From Acidobacteriota bacterium (lineage in GTDB: Bacteria > Acidobacteriota > Terriglobia > Acidiferrales > UBA7541), in assembly GCA_003224085.1 (NCBI GenBank), contig QHYK01000038.1, positions 124,001 to 188,000 of the forward strand: a stretch of DNA of 64,000 nt, given 5' to 3'. The notes under the pieces are model-generated. The model searched no databases. It was not told where the DNA came from and worked only from the letters and a program-made list of their open reading frames with translations. Positions within the stretch are counted from its first letter, which is position 1, and each line of letters opens with the position of its first letter. Below, piece after piece: positions 36,346-44,145 of the stretch. The position numbers and the translations under genes were made by a program.

Positions 36346-36379
36346 TCGCGAGGGCTCGCAAGGGCCCTCGCGATTTTTT
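36346..36379 (+). terminator. Rho-independent terminator after TonB-dependent receptor 1
   Basis: TCGCGAGGGC (36346-36355) and GCCCTCGCGA (36364-36373) form a perfect 10-bp stem with an 8-base loop, followed by six T residues. It is oriented for the plus-strand receptor; its T-run touches the end of the convergent leuD gene. Confidence 0.88.
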
Positions 36380-37010
36380 ATGAGTAGTACTTCACGTCGA
36401 CGGGCTCGTACATCGTTGCGGTACCGGTGTGGGCTTTTTCGTAGGTATCGATGGCCGCAGCGTGCTGCATGGTAGTGCCGATGTCGTCCAGGCCCTTCAG
36501 CAGAACTTCCTTCCGCGACGGGGCGATCTCAAACTTGAACATCAGGCCGTGCTTATCGGCGATGGTCTGGTTCGGCAAGTTCACGGTCAGCGAATAGCCT
36601 TCTTCCTTTTCGGTGCGCTGGAAGAGTTCCTCCACCTGCTCTTCCGACAGGGTGGCCGGAAGAATCCCGTTTTTGAAGCAATTGTTGTAGAAAATGTCCG
36701 CATAGCTGGGCGCGATGATGACACGAAAGCCGTAGTCCTTGACGCCCCAGGGCGCGTGTTCGCGGCTCGAGCCGCAGCCGAAGTTCGCGCGCGCGAGGAG
36801 CACCGATGCGCCTTTGTATCGCGGAAAATTCAGCGCGAACTCCGGATTCGGCCTTTCACCGGGAAGATAACGCCAGTCGTAAAAGAGGATGCGGCCAAAG
36901 CCTTCGCGCGTCAGCGCCTTCAGGAACTGCTTGGGCACCATCTGGTCGGTGTCCACGTTGACGCGATCGAGCGGCGCGACCATGCCGGTATGTGTTGTGA
37001 ATGATTGCAT
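36378..37010 (-). CDS. leuD: 3-isopropylmalate dehydratase small subunit
   Basis: The 210-residue protein is the swivelling domain of isopropylmalate isomerase. [28 protein letters not shown] is the aconitase C-terminal signature; the N-terminus [17 protein letters not shown] is also typical. With LeuC it converts 2-isopropylmalate to 3-isopropylmalate in leucine synthesis. Its gene is separated from leuC by 182 bp with no other gene, on the same strand and probably in the same transcript, although in many bacteria the two nearly touch. Its last bases overlap the T-run of the receptor terminator. Confidence 0.93.
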   Translation of the reverse strand: MQSFTTHTGMVAPLDRVNVDTDQMVPKQFLKALTREGFGRILFYDWRYLPGERPNPEFALNFPRYKGASVLLARANFGCGSSREHAPWGVKDYGFRVIIAPSYADIFYNNCFKNGILPATLSEEQVEELFQRTEKEEGYSLTVNLPNQTIADKHGLMFKFEIAPSRKEVLLKGLDDIGTTMQHAAAIDTYEKAHTGTATMYEPVDVKYYS

Positions 37011-37192
37011 GCATTAGTCCTCAGTGTTTGCGTCCACAGCTCTCAGTCCTTGCTCGGACGACCGGAATCGTGGTAACGAGCCACGATTCTCCAGATCTGA
37101 ACAGCCAAGCCGACTGACATTAGAATGCCGACGACCTCACTGGGATGGACCAAGAGCGGAGAACGGAACCTACCGAACAACTCACCCATCAC

Positions 37193-38614
37193 CTACTCCA
37201 CATGGGCCACGTCGAATTCGCGGACGTCGACAAAATGACCTGCGATGGCCGCGGCGGCGGCCATCACGGGGCTAACCAGATGCGTCCGGCTATCCTTGCC
37301 CTGGCGGCCTTCGAAATTGCGATTGCTCGTGCTGGCGCTGCGCTCGTGCGGAGGCAGAACGTCCGCGTTCATGCCGATGCACATGCTGCATCCCGCGTCG
37401 CGCCATTCGAATCCCGCAGCGGTGAAAATCTTGTCGAGTCCTTCTTTCTCCGCTTGCGACTTAATTCCGCGGGAGCCCGGCACAATCAGCGCCTGCTTAA
37501 TGTTTTTCGCCACGTGCTTGCCGGCCACGAGATTAGCAGCGGCGCGCAAATCGTCGAGCCGCGAATTCGTGCACGACCCGATGAACACGCGGTCTACGGG
37601 AATGTCCACGATGGGCGTACCCGGCTTCAATCCCATGTATTTCAGCGCACTTTCAGTAGCTTTCTGATCGTTGGGGTCGTGGAAGTCGTGCGGATCCGGC
37701 ACACGCGCGGTAACGCTCGTGACCATGCCCGGATTCGTGCCCCAAGTGACTTGTGGAGCAATCTTTTCCACCTGCAGCTCGACGGTCATGTCGAATTTTG
37801 CGCCGTCGTCGGTGCGCAATTGTTTCCAGTGCTCAACCGCTCCCTGAAACGCTTTGCCGCGCGGCACAAACGGCCGCCCTTCGAGATACGCGAACGTGGT
37901 TTCATCTGGCGCAACCATTCCCGCGCGCGCGCCGCCTTCGATGCTCATATTGCAGACGGTCATGCGCCCGTCCATCGAAAGCGCGCGAATCGCTTCGCCG
38001 CCATATTCCGCCACGTGCCCCGTGCCGCCGCCGATGCCGATTTTTCCGATAATGGCCAGAATAATGTCCTTGGCCGTGAGGCCTTTAGGACGCTTCCCGT
38101 GCACCAGAAGGTGCAGCGTTTTCGAACGCGACTGCACCAGGCATTGTGTGGCCAGCACATGCTCAACTTCGCTGGTGCCAATCCCAAAAGCCAGCGTGCC
38201 AAAAGCGCCGTGCGTCGAAGTGTGACTGTCGCCGCAAACAATCGTTTGCCCCGGCTGCGTGATCCCCAATTCCGGGCCAATGATGTGCACGATGCCTTGG
38301 TTGCGGCTATTCATGTCAAAAAGCCGCACGCCGAATTCGCGGCAATTTTTTCCGAGCGCTTCGAATTGCAACCTGGCGTCGTTATCGAGGATGGGTAGCG
38401 TGCGGTCGGTCGTCGGAACCGAGTGGTCCATCACCGCGAAAGTGAGGTCGGGTCGGCGCACCTTGCGGCCCTCGGCGCGCAGGCCGGCAAACGCCTGCGG
38501 CGAAGTGCCTTCATGAATCAAATGCCGGTCAATGTAGATGAGCGCGGGCTGGCCGGGCTCTTCCCAGACAACGTGGCTGTCCCAGATTTTTTGGTAAAGA
38601 GTTTTTGGTGGCAT
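37193..38614 (-). CDS. leuC: 3-isopropylmalate dehydratase large subunit
   Basis: The 473-residue protein has the aconitase fold with three cysteines for the [4Fe-4S] cluster: Cys in FIGSCTNSR and two in [31 protein letters not shown] is the first family signature. It forms the catalytic subunit with LeuD, encoded downstream. This is the anabolic leucine route, whereas the operon at 7.3-11.2 kb suggests leucine breakdown, so the organism can probably do both. No leuB lies in the window. Confidence 0.94.
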   Translation of the reverse strand: MPPKTLYQKIWDSHVVWEEPGQPALIYIDRHLIHEGTSPQAFAGLRAEGRKVRRPDLTFAVMDHSVPTTDRTLPILDNDARLQFEALGKNCREFGVRLFDMNSRNQGIVHIIGPELGITQPGQTIVCGDSHTSTHGAFGTLAFGIGTSEVEHVLATQCLVQSRSKTLHLLVHGKRPKGLTAKDIILAIIGKIGIGGGTGHVAEYGGEAIRALSMDGRMTVCNMSIEGGARAGMVAPDETTFAYLEGRPFVPRGKAFQGAVEHWKQLRTDDGAKFDMTVELQVEKIAPQVTWGTNPGMVTSVTARVPDPHDFHDPNDQKATESALKYMGLKPGTPIVDIPVDRVFIGSCTNSRLDDLRAAANLVAGKHVAKNIKQALIVPGSRGIKSQAEKEGLDKIFTAAGFEWRDAGCSMCIGMNADVLPPHERSASTSNRNFEGRQGKDSRTHLVSPVMAAAAAIAGHFVDVREFDVAHVE

Positions 38615-38748
38615 GGCAGTTCAGAATGAATTCTAGCACTCCCGTATTGGCGTGCAAATCGATGGGGCGTGCTGCCACAACATGCCCCGCAGCTGGGCCG
38701 GGCACTTGAACTTCACACGATGGAGTTTTTTGGCCGGTTTCGGGCGCG

Positions 38749-39327
38749 CTAATTTCCGGAAGACTTTCGGCGTTCGCAAAGCGTGACGATCTTCGTCGGG
38801 TCGATCGCCTCGCTGTCAATCTGCATCTCTACGACTTTGCCTTCCTTGTCGATCAAATAGTTGATGCGTCGCGCCGCTTTGTATTTCGGATTGTACAGGC
38901 CGTATTGCTTGGTGACTTCGCCGCCCCAGTCGCTTAGCAGCGGGAAAGTGACGCCAATTTTTTCCGCCCACGCATTATTGCTGAACATGCTGTCCATGCT
39001 CACACCCAATACTTGGGTGTCTGCAGCTTCCAGCTTGGCCAGGTTCTGCTGGAAGTTCTGCATTTGCTTCGTTCAACCACCGGTGAAAGCGAAAATGTAA
39101 AATGCCAGGGCGACGTTTTTCTTGCCGCGAAAATCGTGCAGCGACACCGGCTTGCCGTGGGTATCCATCAGGGTAAAGTCCGGGGCTAGGTCTCCCAACT
39201 TGACGGTGGGTTCGGGCACAGCGTCCTTCTTCTCCTGCCCCGCAAGCCGGTTTAGGGAGGCAAGTCCGCCCAGAACAATCGTGCCCAGTGCAAGGCCGAA
39301 AACCGGGACGATGAATCCTCTTCGCAT
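38749..39327 (-). CDS. Membrane-anchored selenocysteine peroxiredoxin (AhpC/TSA-BCP-like; in-frame UGA read as Sec)
   Basis: The ORF track splits this gene at a TGA (39073-39075) that lies in frame between two halves of one thioredoxin-fold peroxiredoxin. An N-terminal signal/anchor (VPVFGLALGTIVLGGLASL) is followed by LGDLAPDFTLMDTHGKPVSL, and then the active-site loop AFYIFAFTGG-[UGA]-TKQMQNF. BCP-type enzymes have F-T-x-G-C-T-K-E here, so UGA replaces the peroxidatic cysteine (residue 85). The downstream half (VLGVSMDSMFSNNAWAEKIG, FPLLSDWGGEV) is fully intact, and a SECIS-like hairpin follows. The product (192 residues with Sec) would reduce peroxides in the periplasm; Cys184 is the only candidate resolving residue. 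A plain nonsense mutation is the alternative. Confidence 0.8.
39027..39055 (-). promoter_or_regulatory. Candidate bacterial SECIS element within the peroxiredoxin gene
   Basis: On the mRNA, CUUCCAGC (18-25 bases after the UGA) pairs perfectly with GCUGGAAG (39-46 bases after), enclosing a 13-base loop that begins AG. Stem length, distance from UGA to loop and a G in the first two loop bases fit the published consensus for SelB-binding bacterial SECIS hairpins. The sequence lies inside the coding region, as expected in bacteria. Confidence 0.7.
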
Positions 39328-39462
39328 ACGCGTTTCCTCCTCAGATGTTCTGCCGCGTCAGCCGTCCCATGGAGCTGGCCGCAGGCGTGATGATACCAGA
39401 CCAAGCGCCTTTTCGCAGGTCAAGAATCGCGGTATCGTCAGAGCGCAGCGGAGGTGGCAGCT

Positions 39463-40011
39463 ATGGCGGTCCGGACGGTGCGGCAACTCGGAGATCCCGT
39501 TTTGCGCGAGCCTTGCAAAGAAGTGCAAGACGCTTCTTCTCCCGAGATTCGCGCACTGGTCGAGGATTTATCCGACACGCTTGCCTTCTGGCGCAAAACC
39601 ACCGGCTACGGACGCGGAATCGCCGCTCCGCAAATTGGCGCCTCACAACGCGTCATTTTTCTCCGCTTGCCGGGCGAAGATCCATGGCCTCTTGTGAATC
39701 CGAGAATCATCGAGCGCAGCGCCGAACGCATCGTTGTGTGGGATGCCTGCCTCAGCTTTTTGTCCATCTTCATGCAAGTCGAGCGCAATCGCGAAATCAC
39801 CGTGGAGTACCAAGATTTGCAAGGCAAGACGCACGAGATTCAAGCCGGAGAATTGCGAGATCTTTCCGAACTGCTGCAACACGAAATCGATCATCTCGAC
39901 GGGATACTCTGCATCGATCGTGTGACGGACCTGCGAACGATTTGCACGAAAGAAGAATTCGAGAAGCGATATCGCGCGGCAAGTCCGTATGCGACAACCG
40001 CAAGGCAGTAA
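39463..40011 (+). CDS. def: Peptide deformylase
   Basis: The enzyme removes the formyl group from new proteins. Motif 1 is GRGIAAPQIG and motif 3 is LQHEIDHLDG, with both metal-binding His and the catalytic Glu. Motif 2 reads WDACLSF where most deformylases have EGCLS; the metal-ligand Cys is kept but Glu-Gly is replaced by Asp-Ala, so this is a divergent (type III-like) copy and may be a second deformylase. I start at ATG 39463, which has GCGGAGG eight bases before it; the GTG at 39454 overlaps that site. The length (182 residues) is normal. A Gfo/Idh oxidoreductase gene follows after 30 bp. Confidence 0.87.
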   Translation: MAVRTVRQLGDPVLREPCKEVQDASSPEIRALVEDLSDTLAFWRKTTGYGRGIAAPQIGASQRVIFLRLPGEDPWPLVNPRIIERSAERIVVWDACLSFLSIFMQVERNREITVEYQDLQGKTHEIQAGELRDLSELLQHEIDHLDGILCIDRVTDLRTICTKEEFEKRYRAASPYATTARQ

Positions 40012-40041
40012 GAATCGCGACCAAATACTGAGGGCATTATC

Positions 40042-41055
40042 ATGAGTGGAAAAAAAGTCAAGTGGGGTGTGTTAGGAGTCGCAGCCATCGCGGTGAAAAA
40101 GGTGATTCCCGCCATGCAGATGGGCGAGTGGAGCGAAATTGCGGCCATTTCTTCACGAGAACCGAGCAAAGCGGAAAAAGCCGCCGCCCAATTGGGCATT
40201 GGAAAAGCTTGCGGCTCTTACGAACAGCTTCTCGCGGACCCCGAGATTGAGGCGGTCTACAACCCGCTCCCGAATCATTTGCATGTGCCGTGGTCCATCA
40301 AAGCCGCGGAAGCAGGGAAGCACGTCCTCTGCGAAAAGCCCATCAGCCTGACCGTGCGCGAGGCCAAGAGCCTGCTCGCCGCACGCGACCGCTGCGGCGT
40401 GAAAATCGGCGAGGCTTTCATGGTGAAGACGCACCCGCAGTGGCTGCGAGTGCGCGACCTGATTGGCAAGGGCGTCGTAGGAAAGCTGCGGTCCATTGTC
40501 GGCACCTTCAGCTATTTCAATCGCGACCCGAAAAATGTGCGCAACGTGGCGGAATGGGGCGGCGGCGGGCTGATGGACATCGGTTGTTACCCCATTACCA
40601 CCTCGCGCTGGATTTTCAGCGAAGAGCCGTCACGAGTGTGCGGAATGTTGGAGGCCGATCCGGACTTTGGCACCGACCGTCTGACTTCCGCAATGATGGA
40701 ATTTTCCTCCGGGCACTCGATTTTCACCTGCAGCACGCAGCTCGTTCCCTACCAGCGCATGCAGTTTTTGGGCACGGAAGGACGCATCGAAATGAAGATT
40801 CCTTTTAATGCCCCGAATGACCGCCCGTGCGAGATTCTGATCGACAGCGGCAAAGACGTATTCGGAGGCGGAATCACCACGGAAACGATTCCCACTTGCG
40901 ATCAATACACCATTCAGGGCGACGCCTTTTCGAGAGCCATCCGCGAAGGCATGGAAGTCCCCGTTCCTTTGGAAGACGCCATTGCCAATATGGCCGTCAT
41001 CGAAGCGATATTTAAGTCAGCGGAAGCGAAGCGGTGGGAAACTCCGAGAACCTAG
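40042..41055 (+). CDS. Gfo/Idh/MocA-family oxidoreductase
   Basis: The 337-residue protein has the N-terminal Rossmann domain (VKWGVLGVAAIAVKKVIPAM) and the E-K-P motif in HVLCEKPISLT, whose Lys takes part in catalysis, then the alpha/beta substrate domain (GGGGLMDIGCYPI). Members oxidise or reduce sugars and cyclitols with NAD(P); the pattern is near to D-xylose/glucose-type dehydrogenases. No signal peptide is visible, so it is cytoplasmic, unlike the relative at 57.7 kb. It lies 30 bp after def and may be co-transcribed by chance of location. Confidence 0.87.
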   Translation: MSGKKVKWGVLGVAAIAVKKVIPAMQMGEWSEIAAISSREPSKAEKAAAQLGIGKACGSYEQLLADPEIEAVYNPLPNHLHVPWSIKAAEAGKHVLCEKPISLTVREAKSLLAARDRCGVKIGEAFMVKTHPQWLRVRDLIGKGVVGKLRSIVGTFSYFNRDPKNVRNVAEWGGGGLMDIGCYPITTSRWIFSEEPSRVCGMLEADPDFGTDRLTSAMMEFSSGHSIFTCSTQLVPYQRMQFLGTEGRIEMKIPFNAPNDRPCEILIDSGKDVFGGGITTETIPTCDQYTIQGDAFSRAIREGMEVPVPLEDAIANMAVIEAIFKSAEAKRWETPRT

Positions 41056-41061
41056 CCTAAG

Positions 41062-41169
41062 TTACGAGTCCTGCCAGTTTGAGAATAGGGAGGTAACTGC
41101 CTTTGCCGGCGCGTAAAACGCAAACAGCACCATGGAAGCCAGGACGTAGATCAGTAATCGCAACCTCAT
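41062..41169 (-). CDS. Possible 35-residue secreted microprotein
   Basis: A short ORF missed by the track reads MRLRLLIYVLASMVLFAFYA, then PAKAVTSLFSNWQDS and TAA. The basic start, hydrophobic core and A-x-A site look like a signal peptide leaving about a dozen residues. It lies 65 bp downstream of the adhesin-like gene on the same strand. The Shine-Dalgarno sequence is poor, so this stays a candidate. Confidence 0.28.
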   Translation of the reverse strand: MRLRLLIYVLASMVLFAFYAPAKAVTSLFSNWQDS

Positions 41170-41233
41170 ACCTAAACAACACTTCCTGAAGCAAAAGGTT
41201 GCGGTGACAGCCAGAAAATATAGGGTGTAAACC

Positions 41234-41848
41234 TCAACGCAGCGTCAGGTCACCAGCCCCAACGTGAGCATGCAGCCGGTATTTGCCGTTGCCGCTCTTT
41301 TGAAACGAACGAAACAGGCCGCCATGGTCTTCGTGAAAAGGCGGCGCCTCCAGCCCGCCGGTTGTCACAGACGCGTCCACATGCGAATAATCGGCAGGGT
41401 CACCGATGTGGACAAGCAACTCGCCGGCGTGAAGCTGCACGTCCTTGTCGCCGGTCACGTCGCTGATTTCCAGTTGCCCCGCGGGCATGCGAACAAAAAG
41501 TCCGGTGGTTTTCGGAACTTCCACGATGATCTGCAGGTTGTTCTTGGGGCCGCCCGATACCCGCAGTTCAGCGGTGTGCTCAAAGCGCTCAAAAGCCACC
41601 CGGACCTCGCGGGCTTTGTCCAGGTTATTGGCGCCCACTCGAACGGCGATTTTCCCGCCATCCTTGCCCTCCACTCGGACGTCACCGGACCGTATGTGCA
41701 AGCTCAATTGGCTCCCCGAGGGGTAGTCCACCTCGAATGGATGATCGGGGAGGTTGGTCGCCTCGATTTTCTTGGATTGGGCCACGGCCAGGGGGGCCCA
41801 CAAAATCGCCAGGGATGCCAGGGAAAAGCCTCGGATAGCTTTGCGCAT
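41234..41848 (-). CDS. Secreted DUF4097-like (beta-helical adhesin-type) protein
   Basis: I start at ATG 41848 (MRKAIRGFSLASLAILWAPLAVAQ), a clear signal peptide; the ORF track adds 70 residues from the MoaD-gene side. The 204-residue product consists of repeated short strands with alternating hydrophobic residues (LSLHIRSGDVRVEGKDGGKI, GQLEISDVTGDKDVQLHAGELLVHIGD), like the putative-adhesin/DUF4097 beta-solenoids. Their role is unknown; many are periplasmic and stress-linked. It lies 106 bp downstream of the MoaD-like gene on the same strand, and a possible microprotein ORF follows. Confidence 0.68.
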   Translation of the reverse strand: MRKAIRGFSLASLAILWAPLAVAQSKKIEATNLPDHPFEVDYPSGSQLSLHIRSGDVRVEGKDGGKIAVRVGANNLDKAREVRVAFERFEHTAELRVSGGPKNNLQIIVEVPKTTGLFVRMPAGQLEISDVTGDKDVQLHAGELLVHIGDPADYSHVDASVTTGGLEAPPFHEDHGGLFRSFQKSGNGKYRLHAHVGAGDLTLR

Positions 41849-41954
41849 AGACACACTCCTTTCTTTGTTAAAGAAACGAGGCGACAAAGCAAAATGTTTC
41901 CGGAATTTCTGGAGATACCGGTGTCTGGCGGATGCTACGCGAAATTGCGGCCGG

Positions 41955-42242
41955 TTAGCTGCACTGTGAGCCGCCGGCGATCGAAGGAACGAGCAGAACT
42001 CGATCGCCTTCGCGTAGCGCGCAGGACTCGCCGCCAAGGAAGCGGATGTCCTCTTCATTGAGATAGATGTTGAGGAACTGGCGGATTTGCCCGCTCTCGT
42101 CGCGTACGTGGCGCGAGAGCTCGGGAAACTTCTTGGTGAGTGCGTCTAGTGCCTCTGCGACGGTCGCGGCGCTACAATTCACTTTTGGCGCGCCGTCGGT
42201 GAAGCGCCGAAAAGCGGTTGGAATTTCAATCGTAACTGGCAT
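41955..42242 (-). CDS. MoaD/ThiS-like sulfur-carrier protein with a C-terminal tail after Gly-Gly
   Basis: A 95-residue beta-grasp protein: VTIEIPTAFRRFTDG at the start, LNIYLNEEDIRFLGGESCALREGDRVLLVPSIAGG at the end. In sulfur carriers the terminal Gly-Gly is adenylated and turned into a thiocarboxylate. Here four residues (SQCS) follow the Gly-Gly, so a protease would have to trim it first, as reported for QbsE/QbsD and the HcyS/HcyD system. The start ATG 42242 lies downstream of GAGGAGG. It directly follows thrC (60 bp), so it may serve an amino-acid synthase rather than molybdopterin; no moaE, thiF or protease gene is in the window. Confidence 0.83.
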   Translation of the reverse strand: MPVTIEIPTAFRRFTDGAPKVNCSAATVAEALDALTKKFPELSRHVRDESGQIRQFLNIYLNEEDIRFLGGESCALREGDRVLLVPSIAGGSQCS

Positions 42243-42302
42243 TGCTGTTAAAGCCTCCTCACACAAAAACCAAATGAGAAAAACCAAATGAGTTCGTGGA
42301 AT

Positions 42303-43568
42303 CTAAGCCCTTGCCGCTCTAGTCGTCGCGCCGATCTGCGCGTCCAGATACGCCTCGAACGCTTCCAACCGCGGTGCAATGGCTTCCGTCGCTCGGAATT
42401 CGTCAGCAATTGCATCGGTCGTTTTCAAACCATTTCCCGTGATGCACACCACCGTGGTTTCGTCGGGCTTGATACGGTCTTGGGAAATAAGCTTCTTCGT
42501 GACTCCGGCCGTAACTCCTCCGGCCGTCTCCGTGAAGATGCCTTCGGTTTCCGCAAGAAGTTTGATGGCCTCCACAATCCCCGGGTCGGAAATGTCTTCG
42601 GCCCAGCCGCCGGATTCTCGAATCAGCTTCATGGCAAACGGGCCGTCGGCCGGATTGCCAATCGCCAGCGACCGCGCGATGGTGTTGGGTTTCTGCGGCT
42701 GGAATCTCGCGAGATTGCGCTTCACACCGTCGGAAATCGGCGAGCAGCCCGTCGCCTGCGCGCCGAAGAATTTCACGGGCTTGTCTTCCACCCAGCCGAG
42801 CGTGACCAGTTCCTTGAACGCCTTAGCGATTTTCGTAATCAGCGAACCGCCGGCCATGGGAACAACAACGTTGTCCGGCAGTTTCCAACCCAGCTGTTCC
42901 GCGATTTCGTAGCCGTGCGTCTTCGAACCTTCGGCATAGTAGGGCCGCAGATTCACATTCACGAGGCCCCACTGAAACCGGTCAGCAATTTGCGCGCAAA
43001 GCCGGTTGACGTGGTCGTAGTTTCCGTTGATGCGCACGATGCGCGCGCCGTAGACGGCAGTGTTCAGCACTTTGGCGGGCTCGAGGTCTGCCGGGATGAA
43101 CACGCAAGCATCGAAACCCTGCTGCGCAGCTTGCGCAGCAACGGCATTCGCGAGATTGCCGGTGGAAGAACAACCCACCGTTTCGAAACCGAAGCGTCGC
43201 GCCGCCGCCAGCGCGGTTCCCACCACGCGATCCTTGAAGGAAAGAGAAGGGAAGCACACGGCGTCATTTTTCAGATAGAGATTCTGCAGGCCCCATTGCG
43301 CCGCCAGCTTGCGCGAACGGACCAGCGGTGTGCCTCCCGTGGCCGTGGGTGCGGTGAAATCGTCGGTAAGGGGAAGCAGTTCGGAATAGCGCCACATGTT
43401 GAACGCACGGCCAGCAAGATTTTCTCGGCGGGCAAACTTTCTCAGCGAGTCGTAATCGTAGGCAACTTCGAGGGGAGAAAAACAGTCGTCGCAGAACGAG
43501 CGTGGAACGTTGCCCCAGGTTTTGCCGCATTCGCGACAGCGAAGTTGATACAACGAGTCATCAGACAT
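42303..43568 (-). CDS. thrC: Threonine synthase (PLP, zinc-ribbon type)
   Basis: The 421-residue fold-type II PLP enzyme makes threonine from O-phosphohomoserine. The Schiff-base Lys112 is in FPSLSFKDRV, and the phosphate-binding loop SSTGNLANAVA follows. It belongs to the branch with an N-terminal zinc ribbon (Cys11-Cys14, Cys26-Cys29), which also contains paralogs such as cysteate synthase, so a related reaction using sulfur nucleophiles is not excluded. I start at ATG 43568 (AAGGA lies upstream), not TTG 43574. The MoaD-like gene follows 60 bp downstream. Confidence 0.9.
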   Translation of the reverse strand: MSDDSLYQLRCRECGKTWGNVPRSFCDDCFSPLEVAYDYDSLRKFARRENLAGRAFNMWRYSELLPLTDDFTAPTATGGTPLVRSRKLAAQWGLQNLYLKNDAVCFPSLSFKDRVVGTALAAARRFGFETVGCSSTGNLANAVAAQAAQQGFDACVFIPADLEPAKVLNTAVYGARIVRINGNYDHVNRLCAQIADRFQWGLVNVNLRPYYAEGSKTHGYEIAEQLGWKLPDNVVVPMAGGSLITKIAKAFKELVTLGWVEDKPVKFFGAQATGCSPISDGVKRNLARFQPQKPNTIARSLAIGNPADGPFAMKLIRESGGWAEDISDPGIVEAIKLLAETEGIFTETAGGVTAGVTKKLISQDRIKPDETTVVCITGNGLKTTDAIADEFRATEAIAPRLEAFEAYLDAQIGATTRAARA

Positions 43569-43651
43569 GGCCAAATCCTTAGCGTTCTCAGTTGTCAGCC
43601 GCCAGTGCTAGGTAGCACTTGCTCCTGGACCCTCAAGTATTGCAAGGGGTC

Positions 43652-43685
43652 ACTTGGAGTGCGGCAGCCTGGCTGCCGCTGTTCT
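43652..43685. repeat. Dispersed palindromic intergenic repeat, copy 2
   Basis: ACTTGGAGTGCGGCAGCC followed by TGGCTGCCGCTGTTCTG, with stem GCGGCAGCC/GGCTGCCGC. It shares TTGGAG-x-GCGGC with the copies at 11248 and 50621. Confidence 0.6.
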
Positions 43686-43800
43686 GCCTGCCCGAACCGC
43701 TCTCTGCCAGGCGAGCCCAGTAGGAGGAATTTGCCGGCTTTGGGCAAATGTCCCACACAGGAGAACACGTAGCTGAAATTCGATTAGGGCAGCAAGGAGG

Positions 43801-43839
43801 GAAAATGAAAAACCCTCCGTGCCAAAGTGCTCGGAGGGT
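43801..43839 (-). terminator. Rho-independent terminator on the minus strand upstream of thrC
   Basis: Read on the minus strand, ACCCTCCG and CGGAGGGT form an 8-bp stem followed by TTTTTCATTTT. It could end the transcript of the secreted-protein/FecR/sigma operon (300 nt past its last stop) or act as an attenuator or small-RNA terminator before thrC. Confidence 0.7.
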
Positions 43840-43857
43840 CTCTAGGAAACTCTACCA

Positions 43858-43888
<31 letters not shown>

Positions 43889-44145
43889 TGCCCTAAATCG
43901 CCACGTCTCGCCGCAACCGCAGCTAAGTCTTTTATGCCTAAACAGCTGTGGGAAGTCAAGGGAAGATTCGTGAGAGACTTGAGCCCCGGCTCGCAGGTCG
44001 GGTTAGGGACTGCGGATACCTGGCTAAACCTTGTCGCGTCAGCCGGTTACCCCGGCAGGCGGCTTTGAGGCACAAAGTACATGGCCCGCGCCCCCTCTCT
44101 ATGGTGCGGCCAGCTATCTCAGCCAGGGTCCCGGCAAATTGTCGC

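Noticed and set aside
37145-38398. 417-codon ORF antisense to leuC
   Set aside because: leuC is complete with its cluster cysteines; the antisense ORF is a shadow.
38749-39063. Treating the second half of the peroxiredoxin as an independent gene starting at its own ATG
   Set aside because: It would lack the active site and half of the thioredoxin fold, has no ribosome-binding site, and is in perfect frame with the first half.
42288-43772. 494-codon ORF antisense to thrC
   Set aside because: Shadow of a well-supported gene; Arg-rich and without domain pattern.
44030-44100. Possible cyclic-di-GMP riboswitch around CAAAGCC...GGTAACCGG on the minus strand
   Set aside because: Only the 3' part resembles the consensus; the GGGCAAACC half is missing and spacing is wrong.
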